The notes below the pieces were generated by a model. It saw only the letters and a program-made list of their open reading frames with translations. It searched no databases and had not been told where the DNA came from. From positions 51,547-115,546 of the forward strand of contig JAFSJZ010000037.1 of the NCBI GenBank assembly GCA_017449185.1: a stretch of DNA of 64,000 bases, written 5' to 3'. Of the stretch, positions 1 through 8,619 are shown piece by piece. Each line of letters begins with the position of its first letter. Position 1 is the first letter of the stretch. The stretch comes from Oscillospiraceae bacterium. Its GTDB lineage: Bacteria; Bacillota; Clostridia; Oscillospirales; Oscillospiraceae. The position numbers and the translations under genes are program-made.

Positions 1-1
1 C

Positions 2-2509
2 TACGGGGTGCGGCCGCTCACTGCGCCCGACGGCACGCCGGCGAATGCGGTCTACGGTTTTCTGGCGATTCTGCGTCGTCTGATCGACGAACTGAAGCCC
101 GAGGCGCTCTGCGTCGCCTTCGACCGGAAGGAGCCGACCTTCCGCCACCGCGCCTGGGAAGGCTACAAAGCCCAGCGCAAGCCGATGCCGGAGGAGCTGG
201 CCGCGCAGATGCCCGTTCTGAAGGACGTATTGGATGCGATGGGGATCCGGCGCTATGAATTACCCGGATACGAGGCCGACGATATCCTCGGTACGGCGGC
301 CTCCGTCTGCGAAAAACGCGGCTGGAACTGCACGGTCGTCACCGGAGACAAGGACTCTCTGCAGCTTATTTCCGATCAAACCACGGTCTGCAACGTCAAG
401 ACCGCGAAAGGACAGACAGAGACGATCCTGTACAGCCCTGCGCGCTTTGCTGAGGAATACGGCTTTTCGCCTGAAAAGATGATCGATCTCAAAGCGCTGA
501 TGGGCGACAGCTCCGACAACATTCCGGGCGTGCCGGGGATCGGTGAGAAAACGGCGATGGAGTTGGTGCGGAAATACGGCTCAATCGAGGAGATTTACGC
601 CGCGCTTCCGTCTCTGGAAATCAAGGAAGGCGTGCGCAAAAAGCTCTCCGACGGTGAAGAGAGCGCAAGATTTTCTTTCTGGCTTGCCACGATCTTCCGC
701 GAGGTGCCGATGGATTTCACACCGGAAGACAACCTTTGGAACGAGAACTACACGGCCGCACTCTATCCGCTCTTCAAACGGCTCGGCTTCAATAAGTTTA
801 TCGAAAAATGGAACGTCGCGCCCGATGAAAACACAGTCTCTCAGGAAAGCGACCGCGAGAGCATGGAGCGCGTCGAACTGTCCTCCGAAGAGGAAGCGCG
901 TGCGTTTTGCCGTTCGCTCGAAGGGAAAGATCTTCTTGCGCTCGTACCGGTCGACGGCCTCGAGAGCGTGGAGATCTGCGACGGCGAAAAGGTCTTCGCC
1001 GTGTCCTTCCTCTCCTGCGGAGACGGCTACAACGAGATCCTGCGCCGCGTGGTCAAAACCAAGCTCATTTCGCACAACGTCAAGGATCTGATGCGTCTGC
1101 TGCTGGGCGAGGGCTTGGACGTCGACGGTTTTGTGTTTGACACGGCGCTCGCCGGCTATCTGTTGGATGCGACGGATGGGGACTATTCGCTTGAACGGCT
1201 CAGCGCGCGCTATCTCGGCTGTGAGCGCGCCGGAACGGAAGCAATTTGGTTTCTCTATGAGCCGATGAATCATAAGCTTGAAGAGCTCGGCATGGAAAAG
1301 CTGTATTACACGGCCGAGCTGCCGCTCTGCCGGGTGCTTGCGGAGATGGAACGGGCAGGCTTTCTCGTCGATCGCCGGGCGCTGTATGAGTTCGGCGAGA
1401 GCCTCAACGAGCAGATCGCCGCACTGCAGCAAAGCATCTGGACACACGCAGGGCATGAGTTCAACATCAACTCACCCAAACAGCTCGGCGAGGTGCTTTT
1501 TGACGAGCTGATGCTGCCCTCCGGCAAAAAGACCAAGACCGGATGGAGCACGAACGCCGATGTCCTGGAAAAGCTTGTCGGCAAGCATGAGATCGTTTCG
1601 GACATCCTTGACTACCGTATGCTGACCAAGCTCAAATCGACCTATGCCGAGGGCCTGCTGAAGGTCATCGCGCCGGACGGACGCATCCACACCAGCTTCC
1701 AGATGACCGTCACGGCCACGGGGCGTCTGTCTTCCACAGAGCCGAATCTGCAGAACATCCCCATCCGCAAGTCGCTCGGCGCCGCCCTCCGGCGGATGTT
1801 CGTCGCCGCCCCGGGGAACGTGCTCGTCGACGCCGACTACAGTCAGATCGAGCTCAGGCTGCTCGCGCACATCTCCGGGGACGAGACGATGCGCGAGGCT
1901 TTCCTCAGCGGAGAGGATTTTCATGCTGTCACGGCCTCCAAGGTCTTCAATGTGCCGCTGGAAGAGGTGACGCCCACGCTGCGCAGCCGCGCCAAGGCGG
2001 TCAACTTCGGCATCGTGTACGGCATCTCCGCTTTTTCGCTGGCGCAGGACATCCACGTCCGGCCCTACGAGGCCAAGGAATATATGGAGGCCTATCTTGA
2101 GAAGTACCACGGCGTGCGAGACTATATGAAGCGCGTTGTGGAGCAGGCCAGGGCAGACGGCTACGTATCCACGCTCTTCGGACGCAGGAGAGAACTGCCG
2201 GAGCTCAAGAGCAGCAACTTCAATACCCGGGCTTTCGGCGAGCGTGTGGCACTGAACATGCCCATCCAGGGCACGGCGGCGGACGTGATCAAGCTGGCGA
2301 TGGTAAACGTCGCTTCAAGGCTCCGCAGGGAAGGATTGAAGGCCCGACTGATCCTGCAGGTGCACGACGAGCTGATCGCCGAATGCCCCCGGGAGGAGGC
2401 CGATCGCGTCAAAGACATTCTGCGCGAGGAGATGGAGGGAGCGGTAAGCTTTTCCGTACCGCTGACCTGCGAGGCCAAGGCGGGCCGGAACTGGGCGGAG
2501 GCGCATTGA
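2..2509 (+). CDS. polA: DNA polymerase I (5' end cut by window edge)
   Basis: Replication and repair polymerase that fills gaps and removes RNA primers. 835 residues are visible; the frame is already open at base 2 (reading Y-G-V-R-P-L), so the GTG at base 8 is an internal valine and the true start lies left of the window. An N-terminal 5'-3' exonuclease domain (about the first 270 residues) has the expected acidic clusters (YEADD, GDKD, MGDSSDNIPG). The central exonuclease-like domain appears inactive: I find no DxE pair at Exo I and no YxxxD at Exo III. The polymerase domain has intact motif A (DYSQIELR), motif B (RAKAVNFGIVYG) and motif C (QVHDE). rimI follows one base after the stop, so the two are probably co-transcribed. 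Confidence 0.97.
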   Translation, partial: YGVRPLTAPDGTPANAVYGFLAILRRLIDELKPEALCVAFDRKEPTFRHRAWEGYKAQRKPMPEELAAQMPVLKDVLDAMGIRRYELPGYEADDILGTAASVCEKRGWNCTVVTGDKDSLQLISDQTTVCNVKTAKGQTETILYSPARFAEEYGFSPEKMIDLKALMGDSSDNIPGVPGIGEKTAMELVRKYGSIEEIYAALPSLEIKEGVRKKLSDGEESARFSFWLATIFREVPMDFTPEDNLWNENYTAALYPLFKRLGFNKFIEKWNVAPDENTVSQESDRESMERVELSSEEEARAFCRSLEGKDLLALVPVDGLESVEICDGEKVFAVSFLSCGDGYNEILRRVVKTKLISHNVKDLMRLLLGEGLDVDGFVFDTALAGYLLDATDGDYSLERLSARYLGCERAGTEAIWFLYEPMNHKLEELGMEKLYYTAELPLCRVLAEMERAGFLVDRRALYEFGESLNEQIAALQQSIWTHAGHEFNINSPKQLGEVLFDELMLPSGKKTKTGWSTNADVLEKLVGKHEIVSDILDYRMLTKLKSTYAEGLLKVIAPDGRIHTSFQMTVTATGRLSSTEPNLQNIPIRKSLGAALRRMFVAAPGNVLVDADYSQIELRLLAHISGDETMREAFLSGEDFHAVTASKVFNVPLEEVTPTLRSRAKAVNFGIVYGISAFSLAQDIHVRPYEAKEYMEAYLEKYHGVRDYMKRVVEQARADGYVSTLFGRRRELPELKSSNFNTRAFGERVALNMPIQGTAADVIKLAMVNVASRLRREGLKARLILQVHDELIAECPREEADRVKDILREEMEGAVSFSVPLTCEAKAGRNWAEAH

Positions 2510-2510
2510 G

Positions 2511-2969
2511 ATGGACTGTCAGATCAGAGACGCCGTATCCGACGATCTGGACGCACTGAAGTGTCTGGAAGAGGCCTGCTTTTCGCTTCCGTGGACGCGC
2601 GAGCAGCTGCAGAGCGAGCTTCCCGACGAGAGGCATGAATTTCTTGTCGCGGAAGAGAACGGAAAAGTGCTCGGCTATATCGGGATGATGACGGTGCTGG
2701 ACGAGGGCTATATCTCCAATGTGGCTGTCGCGCCGGATGCGCGGCGACGCGGGATCGGCCGCGCGCTGGTGCGAGAAATGCTCGGACGCGCCGCGAGGCG
2801 CGAGCTCGCCTTTGTCACGCTGGAGGTGCGGGAGCACAATGAGAGCGCGATCGCTCTTTATGCCGGCGAGGGCTTCCTTCCCGTCGGCGTCAGGCGCGGT
2901 TATTACGAAAAACCGAAAGAGGACGCGATCTTGATGACCTATCTGTTCATTGAGGATGAAGATATATGA
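2511..2969 (+). CDS. rimI: Ribosomal protein S18 alanine N-acetyltransferase
   Basis: GNAT-fold acetyltransferase of 152 residues, the usual RimI length. It is expected to acetylate the N-terminal alanine of ribosomal protein S18 with acetyl-CoA. The acetyl-CoA loop is visible as VAPDARRRGIGRALV (about residues 71-85), followed by the typical LEVREHNESAIALY segment and GFxxVGxRxxYY near the C-terminus. It starts one base after polA and its TGA overlaps the ATG of tsaD by four bases. The rimI-tsaD pairing is common in Firmicutes and supports the name over a generic GNAT enzyme. Confidence 0.9.
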   Translation: MDCQIRDAVSDDLDALKCLEEACFSLPWTREQLQSELPDERHEFLVAEENGKVLGYIGMMTVLDEGYISNVAVAPDARRRGIGRALVREMLGRAARRELAFVTLEVREHNESAIALYAGEGFLPVGVRRGYYEKPKEDAILMTYLFIEDEDI

Positions 2970-3979
2970 AAATACTCGCCTTTGAATCCACCTGTGACGA
3001 GACCGCCGTGGCTGTCGTCGAGGACGGAAGAAAGATCCTGAGCGATCAGATTTTCTCACAGGCCGACCTGCACGCCGTATACGGCGGCGTCGTACCGGAG
3101 ATCGCCTCGCGCTGTCACGTCGAGTCGATCTCGCTTTTGACCGAACGTGCGCTCGAGCGGGCGGGGATCACGAGAGGAGAGATCGACGCGGTGGCGGTGA
3201 GCTATGCGCCGGGGCTGATCGGCGCGGTGCTGGTCGGTGTAAACTTTGCCAAATCCGCCGCGCTCGCGCTCGGCGTGCCGCTGATCCCCGTGCACCACAT
3301 CCGCGGACATATCGCTGCGAACTATCTGGCTTATCCGGATCTGGAGCCGCCCTTTCTGTGTCTGGCGATCTCCGGGGGCAATACGCTGCTGGTGGACGTA
3401 AGGGATTACACGGACATGGAGATCCTCGGTCAGACGCGCGACGACGCGGCCGGGGAATGCTTTGACAAGACCGCGCGCGTGCTCGGTCTGCCCTATCCCG
3501 GAGGAAAGCCGATCGACGAGCTCTCAAAGGGCGGAGACGACACGAAGTACATCTTTCCTGTCGGTCATGTTGACGGCAGCCCATACGATATGAGTTTTTC
3601 CGGCTTGAAGACAGCGGTGATCAATCTGGTGCACAACGCCGAGCAGAAGGGAGAGGAGCTCGACCGCGCCTCGCTGGCGGCCTCTTTTACCAGGACCGTG
3701 AGCGAAAGCCTCGTCCCGCGTACGATCGCGGCGGCGAAAGAGAGAGGCCGCGGCAAGCTGGTCGTGGCCGGCGGCGTGGCCGCCAACTCCCGTATCCGTG
3801 CCGATTTCAAGGCCGCGGCGGAGGAAAACGGTCTTTCGCTGTATATCCCGCCGCTGAAGCTCTGCGGCGACAACGGCGCGATGATCGGCGCGCAGGCCTA
3901 TTACGAGTATCTCGCGGGCGTACGCGCCGGAAGCGATCTCAATGCCTACGCGACGATGGATCTGAACGCGCGCTTTTGA
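2966..3979 (+). CDS. tsaD: tRNA N6-adenosine threonylcarbamoyltransferase TsaD
   Basis: Transfers the threonylcarbamoyl group to A37 of ANN-decoding tRNAs (t6A), working in bacteria with TsaB and TsaE. Length 337 residues is normal. Diagnostic features are the N-terminal ESTCDETAVAVV, the metal-binding HHIRGH (HxxxH) near residue 110, the SGGNT nucleotide loop, and the C-terminal VAGGVAANSRIR and CGDNGAMIG segments. Its ATG overlaps the rimI stop (ATGA). tsaB and tsaE are not in this window. Confidence 0.96.
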   Translation: MKILAFESTCDETAVAVVEDGRKILSDQIFSQADLHAVYGGVVPEIASRCHVESISLLTERALERAGITRGEIDAVAVSYAPGLIGAVLVGVNFAKSAALALGVPLIPVHHIRGHIAANYLAYPDLEPPFLCLAISGGNTLLVDVRDYTDMEILGQTRDDAAGECFDKTARVLGLPYPGGKPIDELSKGGDDTKYIFPVGHVDGSPYDMSFSGLKTAVINLVHNAEQKGEELDRASLAASFTRTVSESLVPRTIAAAKERGRGKLVVAGGVAANSRIRADFKAAAEENGLSLYIPPLKLCGDNGAMIGAQAYYEYLAGVRAGSDLNAYATMDLNARF

Positions 3980-4015
3980 TCCGGAGCCCAAGAAGAAAAC
4001 GAAAGGGTTGGAGAA

Positions 4016-4690
4016 ATGAGTTCAGTTCACGACGGACACCGAATGCGCTTGAAACAGCAGTTTTCCGAGCACGGCGGCGAAAGCATGAACGATATCCAGT
4101 TTTTGGAGATGCTGCTGTATTACGCGATTCCGCGCAGCGACACAAATGAACTGTCCCACGCACTGCTAGAGCGTTACGGTTCGATCCGCGGCGTGCTCGA
4201 TGCGGATGAGGCGGATCTGCAAAAGGTCGCGGGCGTGGGCAAAAGCACGGTGCTGCTCTTCAAAGCCGCAAAGGAGACGATGCGGCGCTATATGAGCTCT
4301 CCCTCGCAGGAAAAGGCGTACATCTGCTCTTCCTCCGATGCGGGACGCTATTTCGTGCCGATCCTGCGCTTTGAGACCGAGGAGAAGGTGTATCTCATGT
4401 GCCTCAACGGCAGAGGAGGTGTGATCAGCTGTACGCAGCTCGGCACCGGCACCTTCCGCGGCGTCAATGTGAGCGTCCGCAGGATCGTGGACGAGGCGGT
4501 GCGCCGTCACAGCACAAGCGTCGTGCTCGCGCACAATCATCCGTCCAGCTTCGCCATCCCGTCTGTAGAAGACCGAAGCTTTACGCTGGAGCTCAGACGA
4601 GCGCTGGAACTGATGGACATACGCCTGATGGATCACATCATCGTGGCCGAGGGCGATTATGTATCTTTTGCACAATCCGGATATCTGTGA
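4016..4690 (+). CDS. radC: RadC/JAB-domain protein
   Basis: 224-residue RadC family member. The N-terminal half carries a helix-hairpin-helix-like segment (ADLQKVAGVGKSTVLLF). The C-terminal half is a JAB/MPN metal-binding domain with HNHPSSFAIPSVED, matching the HxHPS...S/PxxD zinc signature. The family was once called a DNA repair protein; its biochemical role is not settled. ATG follows GGAGAAATGAG-like sequence 36 bases after tsaD. The gene is the last before a long AT-rich gap, and only a weak ACGGTT/AACCGT hairpin follows it. Confidence 0.9.
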   Translation: MSSVHDGHRMRLKQQFSEHGGESMNDIQFLEMLLYYAIPRSDTNELSHALLERYGSIRGVLDADEADLQKVAGVGKSTVLLFKAAKETMRRYMSSPSQEKAYICSSSDAGRYFVPILRFETEEKVYLMCLNGRGGVISCTQLGTGTFRGVNVSVRRIVDEAVRRHSTSVVLAHNHPSSFAIPSVEDRSFTLELRRALELMDIRLMDHIIVAEGDYVSFAQSGYL

Positions 4691-5104
4691 TACGGTTCCG
4701 GGAGGGAAAACCGTTATGTGAACTAAAATGTGTTTCTTTTTTGTAACCATCAACGGATTGCGGCTTCGACCCGATACGCCATGCATCGACAAAAAACCTT
4801 CTCTCTCAACAAAAAGCGCCTGTTGATAAATCTGTTGGAAATGTTGATAACTACTTGCAAACATTTTATTCTCTTCGGTTATGTAACGCATTTTTCTCCT
4901 GATTTGCAATCTTATTCACACAAAAAAATGCCGGGATTATTCTTAGAAAAATAAAAATTCCAACCAAACGACGACGGACGGATCCGGACGGCGAATGATT
5001 TGTAACAGGCTTATACAGACCGTAATTGCCGGAAATGTATTCAAAGCCGATGACGCGTTCCTTCGGCGTCTGACCGGCTTTTCCTCCGGGAAAAAGAATA
5101 CTTG
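4691..5104. other. AT-rich intergenic region with DnaA-box-like 9-mers
   Basis: About 410 bases without a convincing gene. A short open frame from 4730 has no ribosome binding site and an atypical composition, so I do not call it. The stretch 4820-4960 is much more AT-rich than its surroundings. TTATTCACA at 4912-4920 matches the DnaA-box consensus TTATNCACA, and two TGTTGATAA copies (near 4823 and 4842) are one mismatch from the reverse-complement box. No function is claimed. Confidence 0.5.
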
Positions 5105-5133
5105 TTGACTTGCGTTTTATTTTATGCTACAAT
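5105..5133 (+). promoter_or_regulatory. SigA-type promoter of tRNA-Thr
   Basis: TTGACT at 5105-5110, a 17-base spacer, and TACAAT at 5128-5133. The predicted start near 5140 lies about 23 bases before the tRNA. Confidence 0.85.
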
Positions 5134-5162
5134 ACCGCTTGCGGTCGGGAAGAGACCCGCAC

Positions 5163-5238
5163 GCTGGCATAGCTCAGTCGGTAGAGCAGCTGATTCGTAA
5201 TCAGCAGGTCGTGTGTTCGAGTCACATTGCCAGCTCCA
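5163..5238 (+). tRNA. tRNA-Thr (anticodon CGT)
   Basis: A 76-base cloverleaf. The acceptor stem GCTGGCA pairs with TGCCAGC; the D arm is GCTC/GAGC; the anticodon stem GCTGA/TCAGC encloses TTCGTAA with anticodon CGT, reading ACG; the T arm carries TTCGAGT. The discriminator base is T and CCA is encoded in the DNA. It stands alone with its own promoter and terminator. Confidence 0.95.
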
Positions 5239-5271
5239 AAAACTCCGTGTTCAAAAGAACACGGAGTTTTT
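5239..5271 (+). terminator. Rho-independent terminator after tRNA-Thr
   Basis: The inverted repeat AACTCCGTGTTC / GAACACGGAGTT around an AAAA loop is followed by a T run (TTTTTC). Confidence 0.9.
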
Positions 5272-5282
5272 CTATCAGATAC

Positions 5283-5311
5283 TGGAAAGCATGAGAGAGG
5301 TCTGTTATACT
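5283..5311 (+). promoter_or_regulatory. Possible promoter of the DUF218 gene
   Basis: TGGAAA at 5283-5288, a 17-base spacer and TATACT at 5306-5311. The -35 box is weak. It sits between the tRNA terminator and a strong GAGGAGAGGAGG ribosome binding site. Confidence 0.5.
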
Positions 5312-5344
5312 GTCTGGTAAGCAAGAGGAGAGGAGGAAACGCAT

Positions 5345-6391
5345 ATGCCTTCCTGGCTGTCGGGGTTTGAAGAGCTTTGGGTCTTTTTGACGATATTTGC
5401 CGTCTTGCTGTGCCTGTTTATCTTGCTGTGCTATGGATGCCCCTATCGCCTGGGCAACAGCATCCTGCTGCTCTTTACGCTCCTTTTCGGCATGATGATC
5501 GCCGCTGCGCTGATCGCTGAGGACGATGCGTATTTTGTCCTGTATGCCGTGCTGGCGGTTCTGGTCATGATCGCGCTCGTACCGATCATGCTGATCTGGA
5601 ACGGCGTTCTGATGATAAAACGGGAAGCGTTCGGTTTGGCAAATATCCTCTCTCTCCTGACAGGGCTGCTGATTCTTGGCGGCGAAGCCGCCGTCGTGGT
5701 TTTTGTCCTCCGCGGAGCACCCTCCTCCGGAAACGGTTTGACAGGCGGCATCCTGCTGCTCTTTGGCGCGACGGTCTTTTACGCCGCGGCGCTTCTGCTC
5801 TCCTTTGTGCTGTATGTGCTGGTCCTGCCGCTTCTGCCGCACAGAAAGCGTTTTTCTGCGATCATTATCCACGGCTGCGCGCTGATTCGCGGCGAGACGG
5901 TATCGCGTATCCTCGGAGCGCGCGTCGAAAAGGCGCTTGAGATCTACCGAAAAAGCGGCGTTTCGGCGCGTTTGATCGCCAGCGGCGGGCAGGGAGACGA
6001 CGAAACGATTTCCGAGGCGGAGGCGATGGAGCGCTTCATGCTGGGAAAGGGTGTCCCGCATGAGGCGATCGTCCGGGAGGACAAGAGCCGCTCGAGCAGA
6101 GAAAACCTTGTTTTTGCCGAAAGGCGAATAGAAGAACTCGGCATCGAGGGAAGAACGGCGCTCGTGACGAGCAATTACCATCTTTTCCGTTGTCTGATGC
6201 TTGCGCACGAGCTCGGCATCCGCTGTACGGGCTTCGGAGCAAAAGTAGCAGCTTACTACTGGCCAAGTGCGGTCATCCGCGAATTTGCCGCCGTTTATCT
6301 GCAAAAAAAAGTATTTTTGCGCGCTCTGATCGGCTACGCCGTGACGGTGCTGCTCCCCTTCGCGGTGCTGATGTTCGGCTTTTCGGGATAG
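5345..6391 (+). CDS. DUF218/YdcF-like membrane protein
   Basis: 348-residue membrane protein. Five hydrophobic segments fill about residues 10-165, then a cytosolic or extracellular DUF218 domain (about residues 175-320) starts with AIIIHGCALIRGE and includes LIASGGQG, SRSSRENL and TSNYHLFR. One more hydrophobic helix ends the protein. DUF218 proteins (YdcF, SanA, ElyC) are linked to cell-envelope biology, but the reaction is not established, so no symbol is given. Start ATG follows GAGGAGAGGAGGAAACGC, an unusually strong ribosome binding site. It converges with the next gene and shares a terminator with it. Confidence 0.8.
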   Translation: MPSWLSGFEELWVFLTIFAVLLCLFILLCYGCPYRLGNSILLLFTLLFGMMIAAALIAEDDAYFVLYAVLAVLVMIALVPIMLIWNGVLMIKREAFGLANILSLLTGLLILGGEAAVVVFVLRGAPSSGNGLTGGILLLFGATVFYAAALLLSFVLYVLVLPLLPHRKRFSAIIIHGCALIRGETVSRILGARVEKALEIYRKSGVSARLIASGGQGDDETISEAEAMERFMLGKGVPHEAIVREDKSRSSRENLVFAERRIEELGIEGRTALVTSNYHLFRCLMLAHELGIRCTGFGAKVAAYYWPSAVIREFAAVYLQKKVFLRALIGYAVTVLLPFAVLMFGFSG

Positions 6392-6413
6392 ATGCCAATC
6401 TCTTTTACCTGAT

Positions 6414-6449
6414 AAAAAAGGCTCACGGTAAAACCGTGAGCCTTTTTTT
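6414..6449. terminator. Bidirectional terminator between convergent genes
   Basis: AAAAAAGGCTCACGGT / ACCGTGAGCCTTTTTTT around an AAA loop. A-tract and T-tract on both sides allow it to end transcripts from either strand. Confidence 0.92.
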
Positions 6450-6467
6450 CATGCTGTTCAGGATCGT

Positions 6468-6938
6468 TCACGCGGGAAAGGTCGGGATGATGGAGCCGTC
6501 CAGTCCCAACTCCTTGAGACGGCTGCGGATCTCTTTGGGCTTGCGCTCAAGCATGGCGGTGCGCAGCGCGTCGTCGGGAATGAAGCGGGAATAAGCCGAA
6601 CAGAAGAGATCGAAAGTGCCGCGCTCGGTGATTTTCAGATGCGGCAGAAACAGCAGCAGCGCCGAGAGCGCACCCACAAAGAAACTGATTATCAGATAGA
6701 GTTTGCAGAAACGGATGACGATAAAGCTGATGATCAGAATGACGACGACGCAGACGATGACCGACATGTTCGTATATTTGTCAGCGCCGGGTGCGACCAA
6801 CTCGGGATCCTGCGCGCGCAGCTTTTTGACCATCGGATAGGCGGTCATAAAATTGAACGCAAGCTGACGGACAAAGAGATAGGAAAAAAGCCAGCCGCCG
6901 AAGAATATCGCGGCAGCCCACATGATCTTCATGGCCAT
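6468..6938 (-). CDS. Small membrane protein of unknown function
   Basis: 156 residues with three likely transmembrane segments: about residues 5-25, 58-77 and 82-97. The C-terminal part is soluble and contains the charged run ERKPKEIRSRLKELGLDGS. I do not recognise a family. A GGAGG about 11 bases before the ATG on the minus strand supports translation, and codon use resembles its neighbours. It is divergent from the spoIIIA operon and ends at the bidirectional terminator, so it is a single-gene unit. Confidence 0.7.
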   Translation of the reverse strand: MAMKIMWAAAIFFGGWLFSYLFVRQLAFNFMTAYPMVKKLRAQDPELVAPGADKYTNMSVIVCVVVILIISFIVIRFCKLYLIISFFVGALSALLLFLPHLKITERGTFDLFCSAYSRFIPDDALRTAMLERKPKEIRSRLKELGLDGSIIPTFPA

Positions 6939-7011
6939 TTTGCAGCAAGCCTCCGTGCTTCCATATTTGTTTAGCGTTTAGCATCATACCACAAGGTCAT
7001 AGAAGTTTCAA

Positions 7012-7039
7012 GAATAATTCCTTGCCCTTCTCATATAGT
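7012..7039 (+). promoter_or_regulatory. SigE-like promoter of the spoIIIA operon
   Basis: GAATAATT at 7012-7019 and CATATAGT at 7032-7039 resemble the mother-cell SigE elements (kmATAtt and CATACAnT) with near-normal spacing. In Bacillus subtilis the spoIIIA operon is SigE-controlled, which supports the reading. Confidence 0.6.
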
Positions 7040-7059
7040 GTCATCGGGAAGTGAGATGA

Positions 7060-7902
7060 ATGGATTCATTTTCCGCGGCGCTCGAACTGCTGCCGCGAAA
7101 GTATGCCTCCGCGCTTGAGCCGTACGCTCCGTATGCGCCGGAGGAGCTGCGCCTCCGCGTCGGACGGGCCCCCGCTCTCCTTTATGAAGGAAGAGAACAC
7201 CGTTCGGCCGCGGACAAGGTTGAAGAGAGCGATTTGAAACGCATACTGGACAAGGCTACGGGAGCCTCTCTGTACAACGCGGCCGAGGCTATGCGTCAGG
7301 GCTATTACTGCACGGGCGCGCTCCGGATCGGCATCTGCGGGAAAGCGGTGAGCGGCGGGATCGGCTTTTCCGGATACAGCTCGCTGTGTATCCGTCTGGC
7401 GCACGACTGCCGCGGCGTATGCCGCGAAACGGCGGACAAGCTCATGCGGGAGGGCTGCCCGAACACTTTGATCGTCTCGCCGCCGGGCGGCGGAAAGACG
7501 ACGGCGCTGCGCGATCTGATCCGACAACTTGCCGACGGCGGCGTTCGTGTCGGCGTTGTCGATGAACGCGGAGAGCTCTCCGGCGGGATCTTTGAGCTCG
7601 GCCGCTGCAGCGACGTGATCTCGGGTCTTGACAAGCTCTCGGGCGCGCTGCTGCTCCTGCGATCGATGTCGCCCCAGATCGTGGCGGTCGACGAGATCAG
7701 CGCGCCGGAGGACCTCAGAGCGATCAGAGAAATAAGCGGGTGCGGCGTCGGGATCCTGGCGACGGTCCATGCGAGGGACGAGGAGGACCTGAGACGGCGT
7801 CCCGCTTATCAAAGCCTGATGAAAAGCGGCGTTTTTGAACAGCTGCTCTTTATCCGGCAAAAGAACGGAATAAGAAGCTATGAAATGAGGGAATGTCCGT
7901 GA
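7060..7902 (+). CDS. spoIIIAA: Stage III sporulation protein AA (ATPase)
   Basis: 280-residue cytosolic ATPase of the SpoIIIA-SpoIIQ channel, made in the mother cell. It is related to secretion-type ATPases. A Walker A motif SPPGGGKTT lies near residue 146, followed by VVDERGEL and IVAVDEIS as the Walker B-type segment. The gene order AA through AH behind it is complete. Start ATG follows GGGAAGTGAG. It overlaps the next gene by four bases when that gene starts at its GTG. Confidence 0.95.
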   Translation: MDSFSAALELLPRKYASALEPYAPYAPEELRLRVGRAPALLYEGREHRSAADKVEESDLKRILDKATGASLYNAAEAMRQGYYCTGALRIGICGKAVSGGIGFSGYSSLCIRLAHDCRGVCRETADKLMREGCPNTLIVSPPGGGKTTALRDLIRQLADGGVRVGVVDERGELSGGIFELGRCSDVISGLDKLSGALLLLRSMSPQIVAVDEISAPEDLRAIREISGCGVGILATVHARDEEDLRRRPAYQSLMKSGVFEQLLFIRQKNGIRSYEMRECP

Positions 7903-8414
7903 GAAAGATGCTTGGGGCCGCAGCGATCCTGCTGGGCTGTTTCCTGTCAGCATGGTGCAGGATCCGCGCCGGACGCAGGCGGGAGGCTGTGCTGCTGCTG
8001 ATGCGCGACAGCCTTACGGAGTTTCGCAGAGAACTTACGGACAGACGCGGCGGGATGAGGGATATTCTGACTTCGCTTGCCGGAAGAAATGCGCGCCGTG
8101 AAACCGGGCCCTTTTTCGATCGAATCTGCGCAGACATGGATGAGCTCGGAGAAAAAAGCTTTTCGGAGATATGGCGCTCGGGCGTCGCCGGAGAGCTCGG
8201 CATGTTGGGAGAAGAGGCTGTGGATACGGTCGGCGCGCTGGGCGACAGCCTTGGCGGGAGCGAGCTTGCCCTTCAGTGCGAGGCGCTCGAAAACGCCGCG
8301 CATGAGATGGAGAGACTGGCAAGAAAAGAAAGAGAGGCGCTGCCCGGGGAGAGGCGGATGAGCTTCGGGCTGTCTCTTGCCGCGGGAGCGATGCTTGTGA
8401 TCGTGCTGATTTAA
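7899..8414 (+). CDS. spoIIIAB: Stage III sporulation protein AB
   Basis: 171 residues; inner-membrane component of the SpoIIIA complex. It has an N-terminal hydrophobic helix, a long helical middle rich in Arg and Glu, and a C-terminal hydrophobic tail (about the last 22 residues), as in the family. I choose GTG at 7899 because GAGGGA at 7887-7892 is then six bases upstream; an in-frame ATG at 7893 would abut the ribosome binding site. GTGA overlaps the spoIIIAA stop. Confidence 0.92.
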   Translation: MRKMLGAAAILLGCFLSAWCRIRAGRRREAVLLLMRDSLTEFRRELTDRRGGMRDILTSLAGRNARRETGPFFDRICADMDELGEKSFSEIWRSGVAGELGMLGEEAVDTVGALGDSLGGSELALQCEALENAAHEMERLARKEREALPGERRMSFGLSLAAGAMLVIVLI

Positions 8415-8421
8415 GGAGACA

Positions 8422-8616
8422 ATGGAAGTTGATCTGATTTTCAAGGTCGCTGCGGTCGGACTTCTCGCTGCGGTGATCAACATTCTGCTGCAGCGTTCGG
8501 GCCGCGACGAGCAGGCGCTGATGACGACGATCGCCGCGCTTGTCGTCGTTTTGACGATGCTCGTGCAGAAGATCAGCGATCTCTTCAGCATGATCAAATC
8601 GCTGTTCCATCTCTGA
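8422..8616 (+). CDS. spoIIIAC: Stage III sporulation protein AC
   Basis: 64-residue protein with two transmembrane helices (about residues 4-20 and 32-52). Length and the segment LLAAVINILLQRSGRDEQALM are typical for SpoIIIAC. It follows spoIIIAB by seven bases with GGAG just upstream. Confidence 0.93.
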   Translation: MEVDLIFKVAAVGLLAAVINILLQRSGRDEQALMTTIAALVVVLTMLVQKISDLFSMIKSLFHL

Positions 8617-8619
8617 GAA

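Noticed and set aside
4730-4954. A 74-codon open frame in the AT-rich gap after radC
   Set aside because: No ribosome binding site, biased composition and no recognisable feature.
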